Below are positions 1 to 12,689 of a DNA stretch of 64,000 nucleotides, one piece after another. The position numbers and the translations under genes were made by a program. Origin of the DNA: Enoplolaimus lenunculus (taxonomy: Eukaryota; Nematoda; Enoplea; Enoplida; Thoracostomopsidae); contig JASANG010002822.1 of the NCBI GenBank assembly GCA_030248215.1, positions 52,789 through 116,788 of the forward strand, written 5' to 3'. Numbering within the stretch: position 1 is the stretch's first letter; the number at the start of each line of letters is the position of its first letter. A model generated the notes under the pieces. That model saw only the letters and a list, made by a program, of their open reading frames with translations. It did no database searches and was not told the origin of the DNA.

Positions 1-2159
1 GCTGAAATTTAGACAAGAGTAAGAATTTGGTATTCCAAAATTTTAAATCCAAAACAATCAGCCTTCCACTAAAGCATAAGCGTAAAAATGTAGCCTAAGC
101 TTCACCATTAGCTTAAATTTCAGCTTAAAATTGAATTGTAATTTTTAGGTTACGGAAACATCTGAATATTTCAAAAACTGCGAAAAAAAGTGAAACGCAA
201 AAATTTTGGCCATAATTTTAAAATTTGTCTGTTAAAACTTTCACAAGCCGCATCGCAATTTATTATCTGTCTTTAGTCATTATAATTAAATCCCAGGAGT
301 AAAAATGCCAGTTGTCCAACATCCTACACTTTGGTTTAGTAGACACTCACGGGGTGTGATCCTTCCAAATTTGCCCCCTTCCTCAAAAAAACGTAGACCC
401 TGGGCCGTAGACCCGTAGACACGGTTAAGGCTATGGAACACCCGTCACAATACATAACCAAATGACAATTTCTGTGAGATTTTATTGGTTCTAGAATAAT
501 CTGCAGACTTCTAAACAGTTTTATCGCTTGCTACTCTCGTTCGCGAAAAAAACTTTTAGACATTAATTTGTCTCAAAATGAAACCTTGGTTATCATTTCT
601 GGCAAAAATTCACAAAATTCGACTATTTTTGATTCTTTACTTTACAGCGAAAATTGACGATAACAAAATATCCTAGTTTTACACATGGTCTTGTGGCATT
701 TTTGAAGACAGATGTTTATAAAATGATAGTTTTTCATATTTTAATGCCTTTCAGCAAGAACCTAACATATGTCAAATTAAAATTGAAACGGATGGTTGAG
801 TATGTAGGCATCTACGATAAGAGGGCGGATTCAGGTTTTGGTTTCGGAAGTCTTTTAAAAGTTTTTTGCGAACCAGCGTGAAAAGTAGTAAGCGATATAA
901 TTTGTGTACCTTTGGTATCATTTTCTGTCAAATGACTTTTCAGTTTTATTATATTGCATCCAAAGTAGGATGTGGGTATGAATTTTTTTACCCGACCCAC
1001 GTTTCACCCACGCAAATAATAACTTTTTACCCGCGGGTACACCACCGACTGAAATTTTTACCCGACCCGTGCTCGCGGGTAAAGTCCCACACAGAGCGCA
1101 CCACCCGGTCCCATGGGCCCCCATGTCTCACTTCTACGCCCGTCTGTATGTTTCCAGTCTCACAGTTGTTCAGAAGATATGTCTCTATAATTAACATGTG
1201 CCAGGATCACAAGTGTGGTTGAATTTACTTAAAACAATAAAAATGCAACAAATTAAACAAAAACAAATAAATATTCAATGAAAAATGTTGTTTACATTAC
1301 AGTTCAACTGAAACTACCATGTTCACTAATCAGTTGACTTTGCCCTCGTGACACCAGTTTAGCCTGGTTATCCACGTCCTTAACTGGCAATTTAGGTACT
1401 AGAAAACATAATTATACAATTACACTTGCCTACTTGTCCACACTGACGTTAATTTGATAGAAAGCAATCAACAGTCCACCCCCACTTGAATGGTCCTAAG
1501 CCTAAGTGTATTAAGCCTAATGTCTAAACCTATGCCAAGGCTAAAATTTAAACATATGACTGAGCCAAAGCCTAAACCTATTTTGTGATTCCAATCGTTC
1601 ATGTGAAGAGGGGTTACTTTTTACAGGGCCGGAGCAGCCACCCCAATACCATGCTTTTGGTGGGCCCTGACTTCAAACAGGGGTCCCCACCGTAAGAAAA
1701 TTTTAAACAAAAAATTTGAAAAATATTTTGATCGTCCCAAGGGGGCCCCATCCTCGAAATTTTGGAAGGCCCCACCGACGTCTACTCCGGCACTGACTTT
1801 GTACCACAGAGAAGTAAACAAGTACCAGTGATATTTTTTAATCTATCATGATTACAGCCAATGAATGGCATCCTTCCTACGCAGGCCTGTGTTCAGTTCA
1901 ACTTGCTATAGGGGGCGCAACACAAATTGAGGAATGGCGTCAGGCTAAAAAAGCAAGCTAACAAGTAGGACTGAAGCTGTTCTCGGGGGGCCGCAAATTT
2001 AAAATGGGGGCTGAATTTTTCCACGCCCCGTATGGCTACGGACATCTGCGTTCGTCTAATACTGCTACACGCAAAATCTTTCTTGTTTCAGTTTGAACAA
2101 AAACAGTCGCAACATTGTCAGCCACCTACGGGCGTAATTGCTTCAGTAGTCGACGAGGG

Positions 2160-2360
2160 TGGGGTTGCAGGCCCATAATTAGCTCACCTTGCTATGGGAG
2201 GGAAGAGCTAAAAATTGTCAGCAAAGGCATGGCATGCAAGGTGTTTCTCGATAACTTACAAGCAAGGTTGAAAATTTTCTTGCGCATCCAAATTTTTTCC
2301 AGGGGGGCCCGAGCATCCTGCCCCCTTTGGTTACGGGTTCGGGGGTGGGGACGGCAATGA
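2160..2360. repeat. GGGCCCGTAGCCA-type short interspersed repeat, copy 1
   Basis: This is a diverged copy of a ~150-200 bp family. Shared blocks are 'agctcaccttgctatggg', a central 'cttacaagcaaggttgaaaa', and a GC-rich end. Similar copies lie near 3.02, 11.52, 29.16, 30.0, 31.23, 49.22, 51.64 and 61.37 kb. Better-preserved copies end in GGGCCCGTAGCCA and its inverse, which suggests a non-autonomous DNA transposon. Confidence 0.55.
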
Positions 2361-3014
2361 GCTGATTTACAGTTACTACTGTAGCACATAGATTTTGATT
2401 GCTAAATCCGTATACCCTGCTAAAACGGGCAACTTTAGCTAAACTAACTCGGGTTTGAAGTTTGTCAGTTTCTCACCGGACTCTGGTAAACTTTTTCTCC
2501 CACAAATTTAAGCTTCAACTAAAAAGCGTAAAAGTAAATCTTAAATCAAATTTTAAATCGCTAAAGCATAAGTTATGCCAAAATTTAAAAATTTTGAAAA
2601 ATCTATGGGGCGTAACGTATATACAACAGCCCCTTCCCACCGGTTAAATGACTGAATGTCCTGGCAAACTACCTTCTATACAAAAGCCAATAGCTTATAA
2701 TATATCATACACAACAAAACAAAAGCCAAAAACAGCTGAGCCAAAAATGCAGCGACAAAAACAACAAAAACAAAAACAAACTTTGTCTCAAAAAACGGAA
2801 TGAAAAAAGTAGAGAAAAGATAGTTTAATATAGCGACGGCTGCGAAAGAGAGAGAAAAAATAGGAGACTACAGCTTTGATGCTAAAAATAACTTTTTGTA
2901 TCAGCTTCTGGGGGGAGCATAGAAGGGTATTATTTGAATAATATAGTCCCATATATTAGAACACACAAATATGCATCATAAATATGACAAACTTTCTGGT
3001 TGCAGGGGACAAAA

Positions 3015-3190
3015 TTGCCATATATATTTGGGCACCAAACGCAGGTCCGTAGACAGTGCACATTGCCAGGGGCTAAAAGTTTTTCAGGAGAGGCATACAA
3101 GGGTTTTCGTTGACTTATAAGCAAGGTCGAAAACTTTCTAGGGGGATGTAAAATTTTTCCACGGGGTTGAGCTCTCTACCGGCTCCCCTT
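3015..3190. repeat. GGGCCCGTAGCCA-type repeat, copy 2
   Basis: It shares the 'ggggctaaaagtttttcagg' block, the 'cttataagcaaggtcgaaaa' block and the GC-rich tail with the copies at 2.16 and 49.22 kb. Its ends are decayed. Confidence 0.5.
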
Positions 3191-3916
3191 GTCTACGCGT
3201 CGGCCCCAGGCCCGTGCCCCATCCAACAGTGATCAAACCCAAATTTTGTGTTAAAATTGGGTACTAAAATTGTGTTTGGCTTCTCGTTTGATCGCGTAAA
3301 AACATTTCCGGATCCGACACTGGACAAAATCAATGTTAAAAATCGACTGGATCCAACATTAAAGTTTTTCGAGTCCGGAAAAGATGTGGATCGGATCGTT
3401 TCTCGTTCAGTTGGCTTGCGAAGTATTTTCAATTGGTATTCATATATAACAAATGCTTAAACCCTGTCAACATCACTCGATATACAACTAAACAAGCTTA
3501 CATTTAATTTAAACGGTCGAAATTTAGTTTTTGGATTGGACCCAGGCAACCAACCCTAAAAGCACGGCTTTGACATTATAAATAAATTATAATACACATA
3601 TCTATATATAGTAACATATATCATATATAAATGTATACAACATACATCATAAATACAAGTATACATATATATGATAATGGGGAATGAACAAAAAGGTTAA
3701 ACACGCGCGGGTATAAAGTTTTTTTTGGGTTTCTAGGTTACATATTGTCAGGTACGCTGTTTCCGGTTGAAAACCTGGTTTCTACATTTTTATACCATTT
3801 GTGACAAAAATAGAATAACAGAATCATTACTGCAGGACTGTCGCTGGTGGTTCAACATTCTCATGAAGATAGCGATAATTCAGCAGGGCCACGAAGTGAT
3901 TTCACATGATTTACAC

Positions 3917-4185
3917 TTAAGCCCTATTCACACGTGCAAGTTTTTGCTGTGAGAACTTACAGCTGTATCTTGCACTTGTAAGTTTTGTTCAAAATCCTGT
4001 TCGAAGAACTTGCAGCGGCAAATAACTCATTACAAATCATAACAAGGAATTTAGTTCGAATGTGTGAATAACCATGCAAGTTCACTGAAGTTATTGCAGT
4101 CGCTTTCTCATTGGCTGATAAAAAGGGTGCAATTTTCAGCTGCCAGTTCTCACAGCAAAAACTTGCACGTGTGAATAAGGCTTTA
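3917..4185. mobile_element. Inverted-repeat MITE with CCTATTCACACGTGCAAG ends
   Basis: The left end reads TTAAGCCCTATTCACACGTG and continues as CAAGTTTTTGCTGTGAGAAC. The right end is its near-perfect inverse, giving terminal inverted repeats of about 40 bp. Flanking TTA/TAA suggests a 3-bp target duplication of the PIF/Harbinger kind, which is inference. There is no room for a transposase. Related copies occur at 10.33-11.34, 20.39-20.56, 32.34 and 52.42 kb. Confidence 0.75.
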
Positions 4186-4954
4186 ATAGGCTTAGTTCAG
4201 GGAAAGCTGTTCCAAAACTTGAGCCTATGCCTATGTTTAAGCTTGTGCCAGTGGGTGGAAGTGTACAAGAGCCAAAACTTTTTTCTATCAGCTGAATGTT
4301 AACTGGAACAATAAACTTATGGACTACAAAATGACTATTTTCCACTATGGTCATTTATACATTCTGACCTCTACTAAATATAATAAAACACTCGCTAAAC
4401 TGGTCCGTCAGCTGAATCCAAGCGTCTAAAAATCAGTCTATTTTCGACCCCTCCGAATTTACTCGAAACTTTTAAATTAGAGACATCCAGAATTTCTCAA
4501 AAATCACTAAGTTATTTTCGATAATTTACAAGCGATGCTAAAACTGTTTCCACAGAAGACCACAATAGTTCTGCGTGAAGGACTACGCCCTTCTGGTTCG
4601 ACCCTGGCTAAAGGCGCGTTATGTATTCAGCCGTCAGGTCATACGGTGAGAGCGGAAGCGCCATTGGCTAAAGGCAGTGATATGCATGTGCATTGCTTAC
4701 AAATTGTTGTGCGGTGCCATGAGACAATTCATCTTCGCTGCTTGACAACGCCGGTCAGCTCTGAACAACATGGACGGCATTGTAATAGCCAAAAAACAAC
4801 GCGCCACCCTAATTCTCCCTGCATCAATTGAAATGCCAATAGCGTTGTTCTTGCCTTACCCCCACGTTACCCAAGAGGTCAAAGTTAATTCTGCACCCCG
4901 CCCCCACCTGAGAAAAACAGTTCCGTTAACATATCATACTTTAATATGGCACAG

Positions 4955-5190
4955 TGTTCACAAAATATGCACGTGATCTGCAACAGCACCGTCGTTTAAA
5001 CGAATTGCAATCGTTCTGGATCAGCCCCAAAAATGGTCCAAACAATAACAACGGCAAATCGTTAACAATGGTTCAGTCAGACCATGTCGCCACGACCAGA
5101 CAAATTTGTATTTGGAGGGTACCAGTTCCCTCGTCCCACAGCCGTATCCCCGTTTTAGGTACCGCCGGCAGTGTACAAAAAAGACGGTAA
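4955..5190 (+). CDS. Candidate terminal coding exon, unrecognised
   Basis: An AG at 4953-4954 is followed by an open frame of about 78 codons ending in a stop at 5188-5190. Codon use looks more coding-like than the surroundings. The product is polar: an early QQHRR stretch, then NNNNGKS and a basic QKRR end. I see no convincing upstream partner exon, the acceptor lacks a strong pyrimidine tract, and I do not recognise the protein. It could be a chance frame or a transposon remnant. Confidence 0.3.
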
Positions 5191-5278
5191 TAAAACTGCG
5201 AAACAGAGGGTCACAAAAAACACACCCAAACAGCTGTCATTAGTCATATAGAAGTTTGTACATACCGCGGTTTATATG

Positions 5279-5625
5279 TCCTTGGCCAATCTGCTATTCA
5301 GGCGATTACTAATTGGCCCGGGCTAATCTGCTATTCGAAGCAAATAGCAGTTCGGCCTAGGCCAAATATTTTTTGTATGATGCAGTAATACAGGTATATA
5401 CCGTCATCAGCTTGTAAAATTATGACCGACATTCCCTGTTTCATCTCAGATTTAGGTGGTACAAGGTTTCCAAATATTACTGCATGTGACCAAATGACTA
5501 AATCTGATTGATCTATAAGTTCAATAGCAGTTTAGCCTACGACAAATTGCCATTACATAAAAAATAAGAGCCGATTGGCTTAGGCCAAATAGTAATTTGC
5601 CTGAATAGTAGATTGTCCGACGATA
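5279..5625. mobile_element. Inverted-repeat element (CTATTCAGG ends)
   Basis: The left side 'ccaatctgctattcagg' is matched in inverted orientation by 'cctgaatagtagattgtcc' on the right, with further inverted matches inward around 'aattggcc'. The middle is AT-rich and non-coding. A related sequence with tctgctattt and tatttggcct blocks lies at about 33.88-34.13 kb, inside the intron of the small membrane-protein gene. Confidence 0.6.
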
Positions 5626-6148
5626 TATACAAGGGGAGGGATACTGGGCGTATATCCCCTCTCGAACTACATAGTTTCTGAGCAGCATTTTTGCTTTGAA
5701 CTAAAATATGCTTAGCTTAAACTTGCTCTAAATTTAACTAAATATTCAAATTTAGTATAAGCAGTATTTTTTAACTCAAATTTTTAGAAGGAATACAAAA
5801 AAGATATACAAATGGGCATTTTAGTCTTCAAAATTAAACTACTGCCACCATTTAGTAGTCAAAGAAATATTTCTCGCTCGCTACACTCGCATCTACCATG
5901 TTGAAGTTATAGCGACCAGAAGGATCCGCCTCGGGTACTATATACCGGTATCGTGACAATTCGTCAACCGACAACTTGCAATCCAAAATTCCATCCGCTC
6001 GAAAATTCGTCGCCCATCAGAATGGTTAAGCTAAGAGATAGGATCACGCATAGAATTATGCAAATGTCACACAATGTTTATGGCGGTTGCTATCCGAAGG
6101 TAGACAACTATTAATAAAGGCGAGCAAACAAGAATCGATAATCATTCT

Positions 6149-6331
6149 GGCCAATGTTACGTTACGGGCGTAACAGTAGATTAAGCGTATTCCTAAGCCT
6201 AAGCATACGCCTAAGCGTTGCAAAAATGAGTTCCTAAGCCTAAGCCTAAGCAAAAAATGTAATCTAGAATCTAAACCTACTCTGTTATAAACCCACCAGA
6301 AAGCTGTACGTCCCTTAAAGTAACATGGGCC
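6149..6331. mobile_element. GGCC-end MITE with CCTAAG core, copy A
   Basis: It starts GGCCAATGTTACG and ends CTTTAAAGTAACATGGGCC-like, so the ends are inverted repeats. Inside is 'gggcgtaacagtagattaag', then repeated CCTAAG hexamers, then 'ctactctgttataaaccc'. This subfamily, with 'cccttaaagtaacatgggcc' at one end, recurs at 33.41, 59.72 and 63.79 kb. I see no clear target duplication here. Confidence 0.75.
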
Positions 6332-6419
6332 TAGATAACAGTGGCGTAGCCAGTAGTTTAGGTAAATAAAATCCAATCGAGAACTTCAGATCTTTTTAAC
6401 TTACCAGCTGAAAAATCTA

Positions 6420-6595
6420 GCATACAGGTATGGCTCGAACCAGCGGCCTGACGATTCCGAAGCAAGCGCTCTACCACTGCGCCACGTAGCCATGTCGACC
6501 ATCGGCAAGCATACTATATAGTGCAATGCACATGCATATACAACACATAGACAATCATGTCTCCCTAACATGCTTACAGCCAAGATTTTAATTCG
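6420..6595 (-). repeat. tRNA-derived repeat (SINE-like), copy 1
   Basis: Read on the minus strand, 'ggctacgtggcgcagtgg' followed by TAGAGCGC is a tRNA 5' arm and A box, and GGTTCGAGCC about 35 bases later is a B box. The acceptor stem does not close and the T stem is broken, so it is not a working tRNA. Upstream sequence, including 'gcactatatagtatgcttg', is shared with the copy at 23.05-23.29 kb, so the repeated unit is longer than the tRNA part. Confidence 0.65.
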
Positions 6596-8657
6596 GAAAC
6601 ACGTCTTCAACTGAAAAATAAACACTCAAGCTCCTGAGGTCACAACCGTTCCTTCATGTTTTTCACAATCGTTAGGTGCCAATTTTCCTATATTACACTC
6701 TATCTGTATATGTCGTAGACCAAGTCGTAATTCAGCTCAATTCCGAACTGGCCGAGTCCAAAACGAAATTACGACTTGACCTAGCCCAAGGCGGAATTAG
6801 TGTGGTAAAATTGTGCGTTTTTGTGATTGGTTACTTCATAGGGCAAATTAGCTTAGTAAATCGAACTACTCGGTAGCCAACAGGTATATAGCGATTACTT
6901 AGCTAATCAAAAAACAGTATTCGTATCAGCTAATCGTATTTGAGTACGGCAATAAGATAATAACCAATCACAAGGCATGTACTTGTAGCAGACAAAAAAT
7001 TACGCCGCGGGCTAAACTTTTTCCAGATTAGGCGCTGATAAATCAAGCGTTGGCCCTTGTGTCGTGACATATTTTCTCTCACCCCCCGCCGTATTTCATT
7101 TGGTGCCATATTTTTCTTCTGCCTTTTTCTTTCGGCGAGATATCTCAACGTGAGTGCCATGTTTCTCATGCTCCCATCCCCCCATTAAGAACCTTTTTCA
7201 GCCAGCAATATTCTTACTCGGGTGAATTAAAATGATTTGAACCTTAGCAATGCACATGATGTCATACAAAAACTAAAGTTCAATCCTAAACAGCATATAT
7301 CCTTGGAATTTTGACAATTTTTGCTTGATTTTCGTAATAAAACTTTTACTTTTCCAAATTTTCTAGAAACAATTTTGCGTTTTGACAAATTTTTAAAAAG
7401 ACAACATCGCCATAGACGATATACAATTGAATTTGAAATATTAATAAAAATGTGAAGGTCCAATTATAAGGTTAAAGGTTCAGGCTAAGGCACAGTGGAC
7501 GTACTTATTTATTTGACAAGAGGTAATCTAACAAAACACTGCATTCTACAACGGTCTCTATTGTATATTTATTTTATTCTATTTGATTCTGACGAAGATT
7601 GCCTAGCGAAACACATTCTCACGACTATTAACCTGCAAAAACTTTTACTACGGAACAGGGGTTTCGCCAATTCGGCGACGTTGTCTTCTTAAAAATTAGT
7701 CTAAAACTCAAAATTGCGCAAAAAACCCTTGAAAATAAATTATTATTATTATTATAAAATTGGGAAAAATATTTTTAATGAAATTGTGCCAATATATCCT
7801 GTTCAAAATAGACCCTTAGTGTTTATTAGAGCATATGAGCATTGTTAGAATCAGCCCTTTTTAATTCTTGCAACAGGAAAAATAACTCACAGAAGTGGCA
7901 CGGATATCTTAGTTGCAAGGATCAGAAATATGGCAGAGAGAGAAAAATGATACAGGGGAAAGTTGGGCCACACTCAAATTGGCAGGGGAAAAATATTGCA
8001 CCCATGAAATAAATATGGCGGGGGAAATATGGCCCGACACAGGCCCCGATGCCATGGTCTTTGACCTCGGGGCTGAGGCCAGACCCCGGGGCATCTTTAC
8101 TTTCCTGCATATACAACCACTAGAAAGGGCCTATAGATTCAAGTTATAAGCTACCCAATATAGTCTTTTTCTCATATTTCATTGAATTAAGTGTCTTCTA
8201 AAAACATTCTTATTCTATAAAAGCAAAAATATTTAATATACAGAATCTAAATGTATATATTTTTTGATAAAAGTTTTCATATTAATATACAAAAGTGCTA
8301 TTTTAACCCAATATAAAGAAATTTAGGCGGACGTTATGTGGCTTTGGGTAAAAAGATTACAGAGTTCGATATTAAATTTTCAAGTCGACACGCGTTTGAA
8401 GATAGTTGCCTGCTCGAAGTTTGACGTAAGCAGAGTTTTAATTAATTCGCCTTGCTTGCGGGTCTCGAAAGCAAGGCAGAGAAAACTTAATAAAAATGTA
8501 TATTGAAATTGTTTTAAACGTTTAGTAAAATTGAGTATAAATATATCCCATTCTATTATAAACATGAATATTTTAAGTTTCATCTATTTCAAGCTAAAGT
8601 TAGAATTTCAGTCTTTTTGGTAGGGGGCGTTTACCATCGCCACACAACAGGAGCGAT

Positions 8658-8766
8658 GGCCAATGTAAAGAACAGGGGCAGAACAGTATTTAAACATATT
8701 CCTAAGCCTAAGCGTAAGAATGAGCATATTCCTAAGCCTATTCCACCCCTGATCTTTACATGGGCC
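8658..8766. mobile_element. GGCC-end MITE with CCTAAG core, copy B (109 bp)
   Basis: The element starts GGCCAATGTAAAGAACAGG and ends CCTGATCTTTACATGGGCC, an inverted repeat of about 25 bp. The core is two runs of CCTAAG with 'gagcatattcctaag'. The flanks are GGAGCGAT on the left and AGAGCGAT on the right, an 8-bp target duplication with one mismatch. This is the shortest intact copy in the window. Confidence 0.85.
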
Positions 8767-9799
8767 AGAGCGATAAATAATAGCAGATGAAACGATGTAC
8801 GCTATACCTTTCAGTAATGTGTACCAAAAAATTAGCCACAACTGGAACTGAAAACCATCGGAAACCATATAAGGCATAAACAGACCGCTGGAGGTAGCGA
8901 ATACCTTCGCAAATTTGCACAGGCTGAAGCTTACTCGAAGCAGGTAAACATGATTACGACAGGAAAATTCAAAATTCAGATACTGACGCAACTATATATA
9001 CTCTTTTAACTTCAGTGTAGGCGTACGCTTAAGCTTGTAGATAAAAAGTATATAATAGATCAAAACAACCTATTGCGCTCAAAACACACCGAGATTTAAA
9101 TTTTATTTTGTAAACAAATTTAACACACTCACATCGATAAAACAATAAAAAACAATTTCAGATATATACTTATATACATTTAATACCAGAACCGGATGTT
9201 ATCCGGATATAGAATCTGAATTTATACACTGTTGGTAGTATTTGAGTCGTGGAAAACTATGGATTAACTGATTTAAAAGTGTATACTTACTTGGATTTTT
9301 AACTTCACCTATCATGAAAGACATAAGCTTCTTGACTTGGCCGGAAATTCAGTCGCAGCAACACATTAATAATCAGTTTATGGATATTCGAGAACACAAC
9401 AGCAAATATTCGGTAAGATAATGCCGATACCGACACTAGATACGGACGTCGGTGTTTCTCCAGATATTAAACCGGACCCGGAAATCCGGTCGATCTCTGA
9501 TATGAATATCATGTTAAACATCCGGTTGTACCCTGGCCACGCCTATACATCAATTATAACGAATCATGTCAATAATTAACATATAAAATAAAGGCCACAG
9601 AAAGAATCACACTAAGTACGAACATTACACTGAACAGTTTGAACGATGCCTCCTCAATGCATAATTTTTGATTACAAATATATGAAATTTTGAAACAGAA
9701 TACCATTCTTACAGTTTACTACACCGATTCACTTAAAAAACACAAACGGAAGCCTAATATAAGAAAAGACAAGAATGCCTACTCTTCCTTAACCTAAAA

Positions 9800-10066
9800 A
9801 CATAACTACAAATTTACGTGTTGGTTTCGATTTTTCCTCAAATATATAGAGCACCTATCGCCAACAAAATTATGATCAAAATATTCTAAAATACAATTGT
9901 AAAGTTCTGGGGCGGTTTCTTTGTTCCTTTTCGCAAAAGTAGGCTTAACATCCTCGTACGCCGAGTCCTGAGAACGCACGGATTTGGCATACGTCCCATA
10001 AAAAGAATTTTTTACTATATTTCTAACGTTTACATAGTCAAAACCATTACGAAAATATCCAATGTA
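9800..10066 (-). CDS. Terminal coding exon of an unidentified gene
   Basis: A strong acceptor (ttttgtttcag, ending at 10067 on the minus strand) opens an 86-codon frame in phase 0 that ends with TAG at 9806-9808. The product is rich in aromatic and charged residues, with motifs GFDYVNVR, FYGTYAKSVRS, YEDVKPTFAKR and ILEYFDHNF, and it ends NQHVNL. It reads as genuine protein, compact and without low complexity. I do not recognise the family. Upstream exons should lie to the right between 10.1 and 14.7 kb, but a cluster of MITEs fills much of that interval and I could not find them. Confidence 0.5.
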
Positions 10067-10328
10067 CTGAAACAAAATGTCAGAAATGTACTATACAGTA
10101 ATAATAATAATAACAACAACAAGAGTATGCAACTTTCCAAATTGCAGGTACTTGATTAATTCAGAAACTTTCTAACTAAAGCACAATGAGCTGATTTGTG
10201 AATGTAAAAACAATAAACACAACGCACAAGCTACAACTGATGTATTCCTACGTACATAAATATGCATAGTAATTTTTGAATAAGACGGGAACACGAGTTA
10301 AACATTTTTTGTCGATACAGAAAATTTC

Positions 10329-11340
10329 ATAAGCCCCGTTCACACGTGCAAGTTTTTATAGCGAGAATTCGTTGTTGCAATTTGCACGGAATACTTGCAG
10401 CGGCGAGTATTTTCAAACGAACATTCGGATTGACCAATTAGACTGCAGGTGCAACAAATTCAAGCTACTTGAAACTGTTTTCACAGCTGCGAATTAAATT
10501 TTGTAGCATAAATTGCAGTGAATGAAGCCCTATTTGCACGTGTAAGTTTTTGCTCAAAAACTTGCTAGTGCAACTTGCATGTGCAAGTTTGGTAACAATG
10601 CAGATTTGAAGTTCTAGCAGCTGCAAATTATTCATTAGAACTCATGTGATTGAATTTAATTCGCACGTGTGAACGCCGTCGCAAATCACTCGAATTTCAT
10701 GCACTTGCATTTTCATTGGCCAATCAAAAGACATGTTGCTGAGCGCCTTTTGAATTAGTTCAGACTTATTGAATTTATTCAAAAAGTGTGAATTAATTCA
10801 CATATCGAACTTGTTTGATATTTCGCAGCCGACGGCGAAAGTAATGGGACTAGTTTTGCATTTTTAAGCATTAAATAAAGATTGCATCGCGATGAAAACC
10901 TTTTCAAGTCATGAAATTTCGAGTATAACCGTCTTTGCGCATGAATGTTTCTTGCAACTTAAACTTGCAGCTGCAAGTTTTTGAAAAATCATTCGAAGAA
11001 CTTGCAGCTGCAATTTATTTATGATTAATACACGCGATGAATTAATTCGTAGGTATGAATAGTCCTGCAAGTCGAATTCGTTTATGATCATTGACTAAAC
11101 TGATAGATTATAGGTTATGTTTGATATTTATTGCAGTGGTCTGCAAATTATTCACAAATTCATCTCAAGATTCGGAATGAAAGTTATGATTCTTTACAAA
11201 TACTTGCAGCTGTAGGTATTTCGGGCAAGTTGCAGCAGCAAGTTCTCGCAGCAAAAACTTACACATGTGAATAGGGCTTAAGTTGCACTTTCAAGAACAT
11301 CAAAGCTGCTTTATGACCAAACTTGCACGTGTGAACAGAG
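10329..11340. mobile_element. Cluster of nested CACACGTGCAAG-type MITEs
   Basis: Blocks such as 'gttcacacgtgcaagtttt', 'gaagccctatttgcacgtg', 'acttgcagctgcaag' and 'cacatgtgaatagggctta' occur in both orientations over ~1 kb. At least two elements of the 3.92-kb family are inserted into or next to one another. The right boundary is near 'acttgcacgtgtgaacaga'. Confidence 0.7.
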
Positions 11341-11516
11341 AAAGTTAGTAACAACGTGTCGCAAGCGATTTTTTTAAGTTCATCAAGTTTTTGCTTCACG
11401 GCCTTTGTGACGTTGTTCAATGTTTCGTAGCTGAAACGATCGTCAACTTTTTTTATTGAAATAGGCCCCTAATCACTGTCTCCGGTTGCATGACGTAATA
11501 ACCCCACATAAAATCG

Positions 11517-11670
11517 AGCCCGTAACCAGAGAAGCTCATTTCTCCTTGGAAGCATTTCGCCCCCTAGAAATTTTCAACTTTGCTTGTAAGTCACCGAAAA
11601 CCCTTGTATGCTCCTGCTGAAAATATTTTTAGGCTCTCTAGACTAGTAAGCTGGCTTAAGGGCCAGCATA
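11517..11670. repeat. GGGCCCGTAGCCA-type repeat, copy 3
   Basis: It starts near 'gagcccgtaaccagagaag', carries 'tttgcttgtaagtcaccgaa' in the middle and ends near 'gtaagctggcttaagggcc'. The ends are inverted, as in the copies at 29.16 and 61.37 kb. Confidence 0.6.
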
Positions 11671-12268
11671 AAATGTGTGTATTTGTGTTCGCTTTGTTTT
11701 ACTATCTTTTACCACTTAATCTACAATAAACCAAGTCACTCAGAATAATTAGATTCCAAAAATTCACGCAAGCAATCTACACGAACAATTACACAACACT
11801 AAAATTCCCATGTTTCCAACTGATATATAAACATGCACAAACGCAATTTCCCTTCGTTTCCTACTGCAGAAACTTTCAATTAGACGCTTAAATTACTTAA
11901 ATTATTATAAAATCCCTACAAATAACCTACATTAAACTTCAAAAACAATTTCTCCGCAAAACCTTTCTATAGTCAATCCGAACCACTGCCCATACGCACA
12001 CCAGTAAGACAACTTAACTACATAAATACTACTGAAACAATGATTCACCAGTCCGCAGCGACACACATAAAACAAACGCAAAACATATCTACACACATTT
12101 TATTGCAAAAACGCAACAACTGCAATATATGCAACACTGCGTCAAAAACAGTATCGTAATTGCACAAAGTTGGAAACTAATAGCAAATAACATTACAAAA
12201 ATATCAGTCAGTCTGATTTGCCACCTACAAGTCTCGTCTAAACGATTAATTAAATCTGCCACCCTAAC

Positions 12269-12688
12269 GCAATTCGGGTCTTCTTGGCTATTCTCACCAG
12301 CCCGCGTTTGCCCAAAAGTGGTCGGATTTTGAAAACTTTTGCATATTTGAGCTTCTCCTGATTTGCCCTGATCACCGGACGGAAAAAATTTTTGTCCAAA
12401 AGTTTAACAAATTATATATCATATGATGCACCTTGCGAAGCTGAGTCTAACGGTGTTAATTTTTTGTACTCAGACGATTGGTTAACGAATTATGGTCCAA
12501 TAATTGATTTGGCTCCGACCCAAATCGTAGGCAGCGCGCCCAATCAGTTATTTGACAATAACTCGTTAACCAATCGTCTGATTACAAAAAATTTAACACC
12601 ATTGGTCAAATATGCAAAAATTTTCAAAATCCGACCACTTTTGGGCAAACGCAGGCTGGGGGGAATAACCGAAAAGACCCCGCAATTC
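12269..12688. mobile_element. Foldback palindrome, ~420 bp
   Basis: Nearly the whole element is one long inverted repeat. 'gcgtttgcccaaaagtggtc' and 'ggattttgaaaacttttgc' on the left reappear inverted at 12.61-12.65 kb. The inner blocks 'cagacgattggttaacga' (12.47 kb) and its inverse (12.56-12.59 kb) continue the arms to within about 60 bp of each other. The apparent 126-codon open frame at 12392-12772 is a by-product of the palindrome. Confidence 0.8.
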
Positions 12689-12689
12689 G

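Larger units (their letters stand above)
1..4900. other. Intergenic repeat-rich stretch
   Basis: No convincing gene was seen. The stretch holds GGGCCCGTAGCCA-type repeats near 2.16-2.36 and 3.02-3.19 kb, a CACACGTGCAAG inverted-repeat element at 3.92-4.19 kb and AT-rich simple sequence near 3.58-3.68 kb. Open frames here are short and overlap these repeats. Confidence 0.5.

Noticed and set aside
6427-6493. Functional tRNA gene on the minus strand
   Set aside because: The acceptor stem does not pair and the T stem is broken; kept only as a tRNA-derived repeat.
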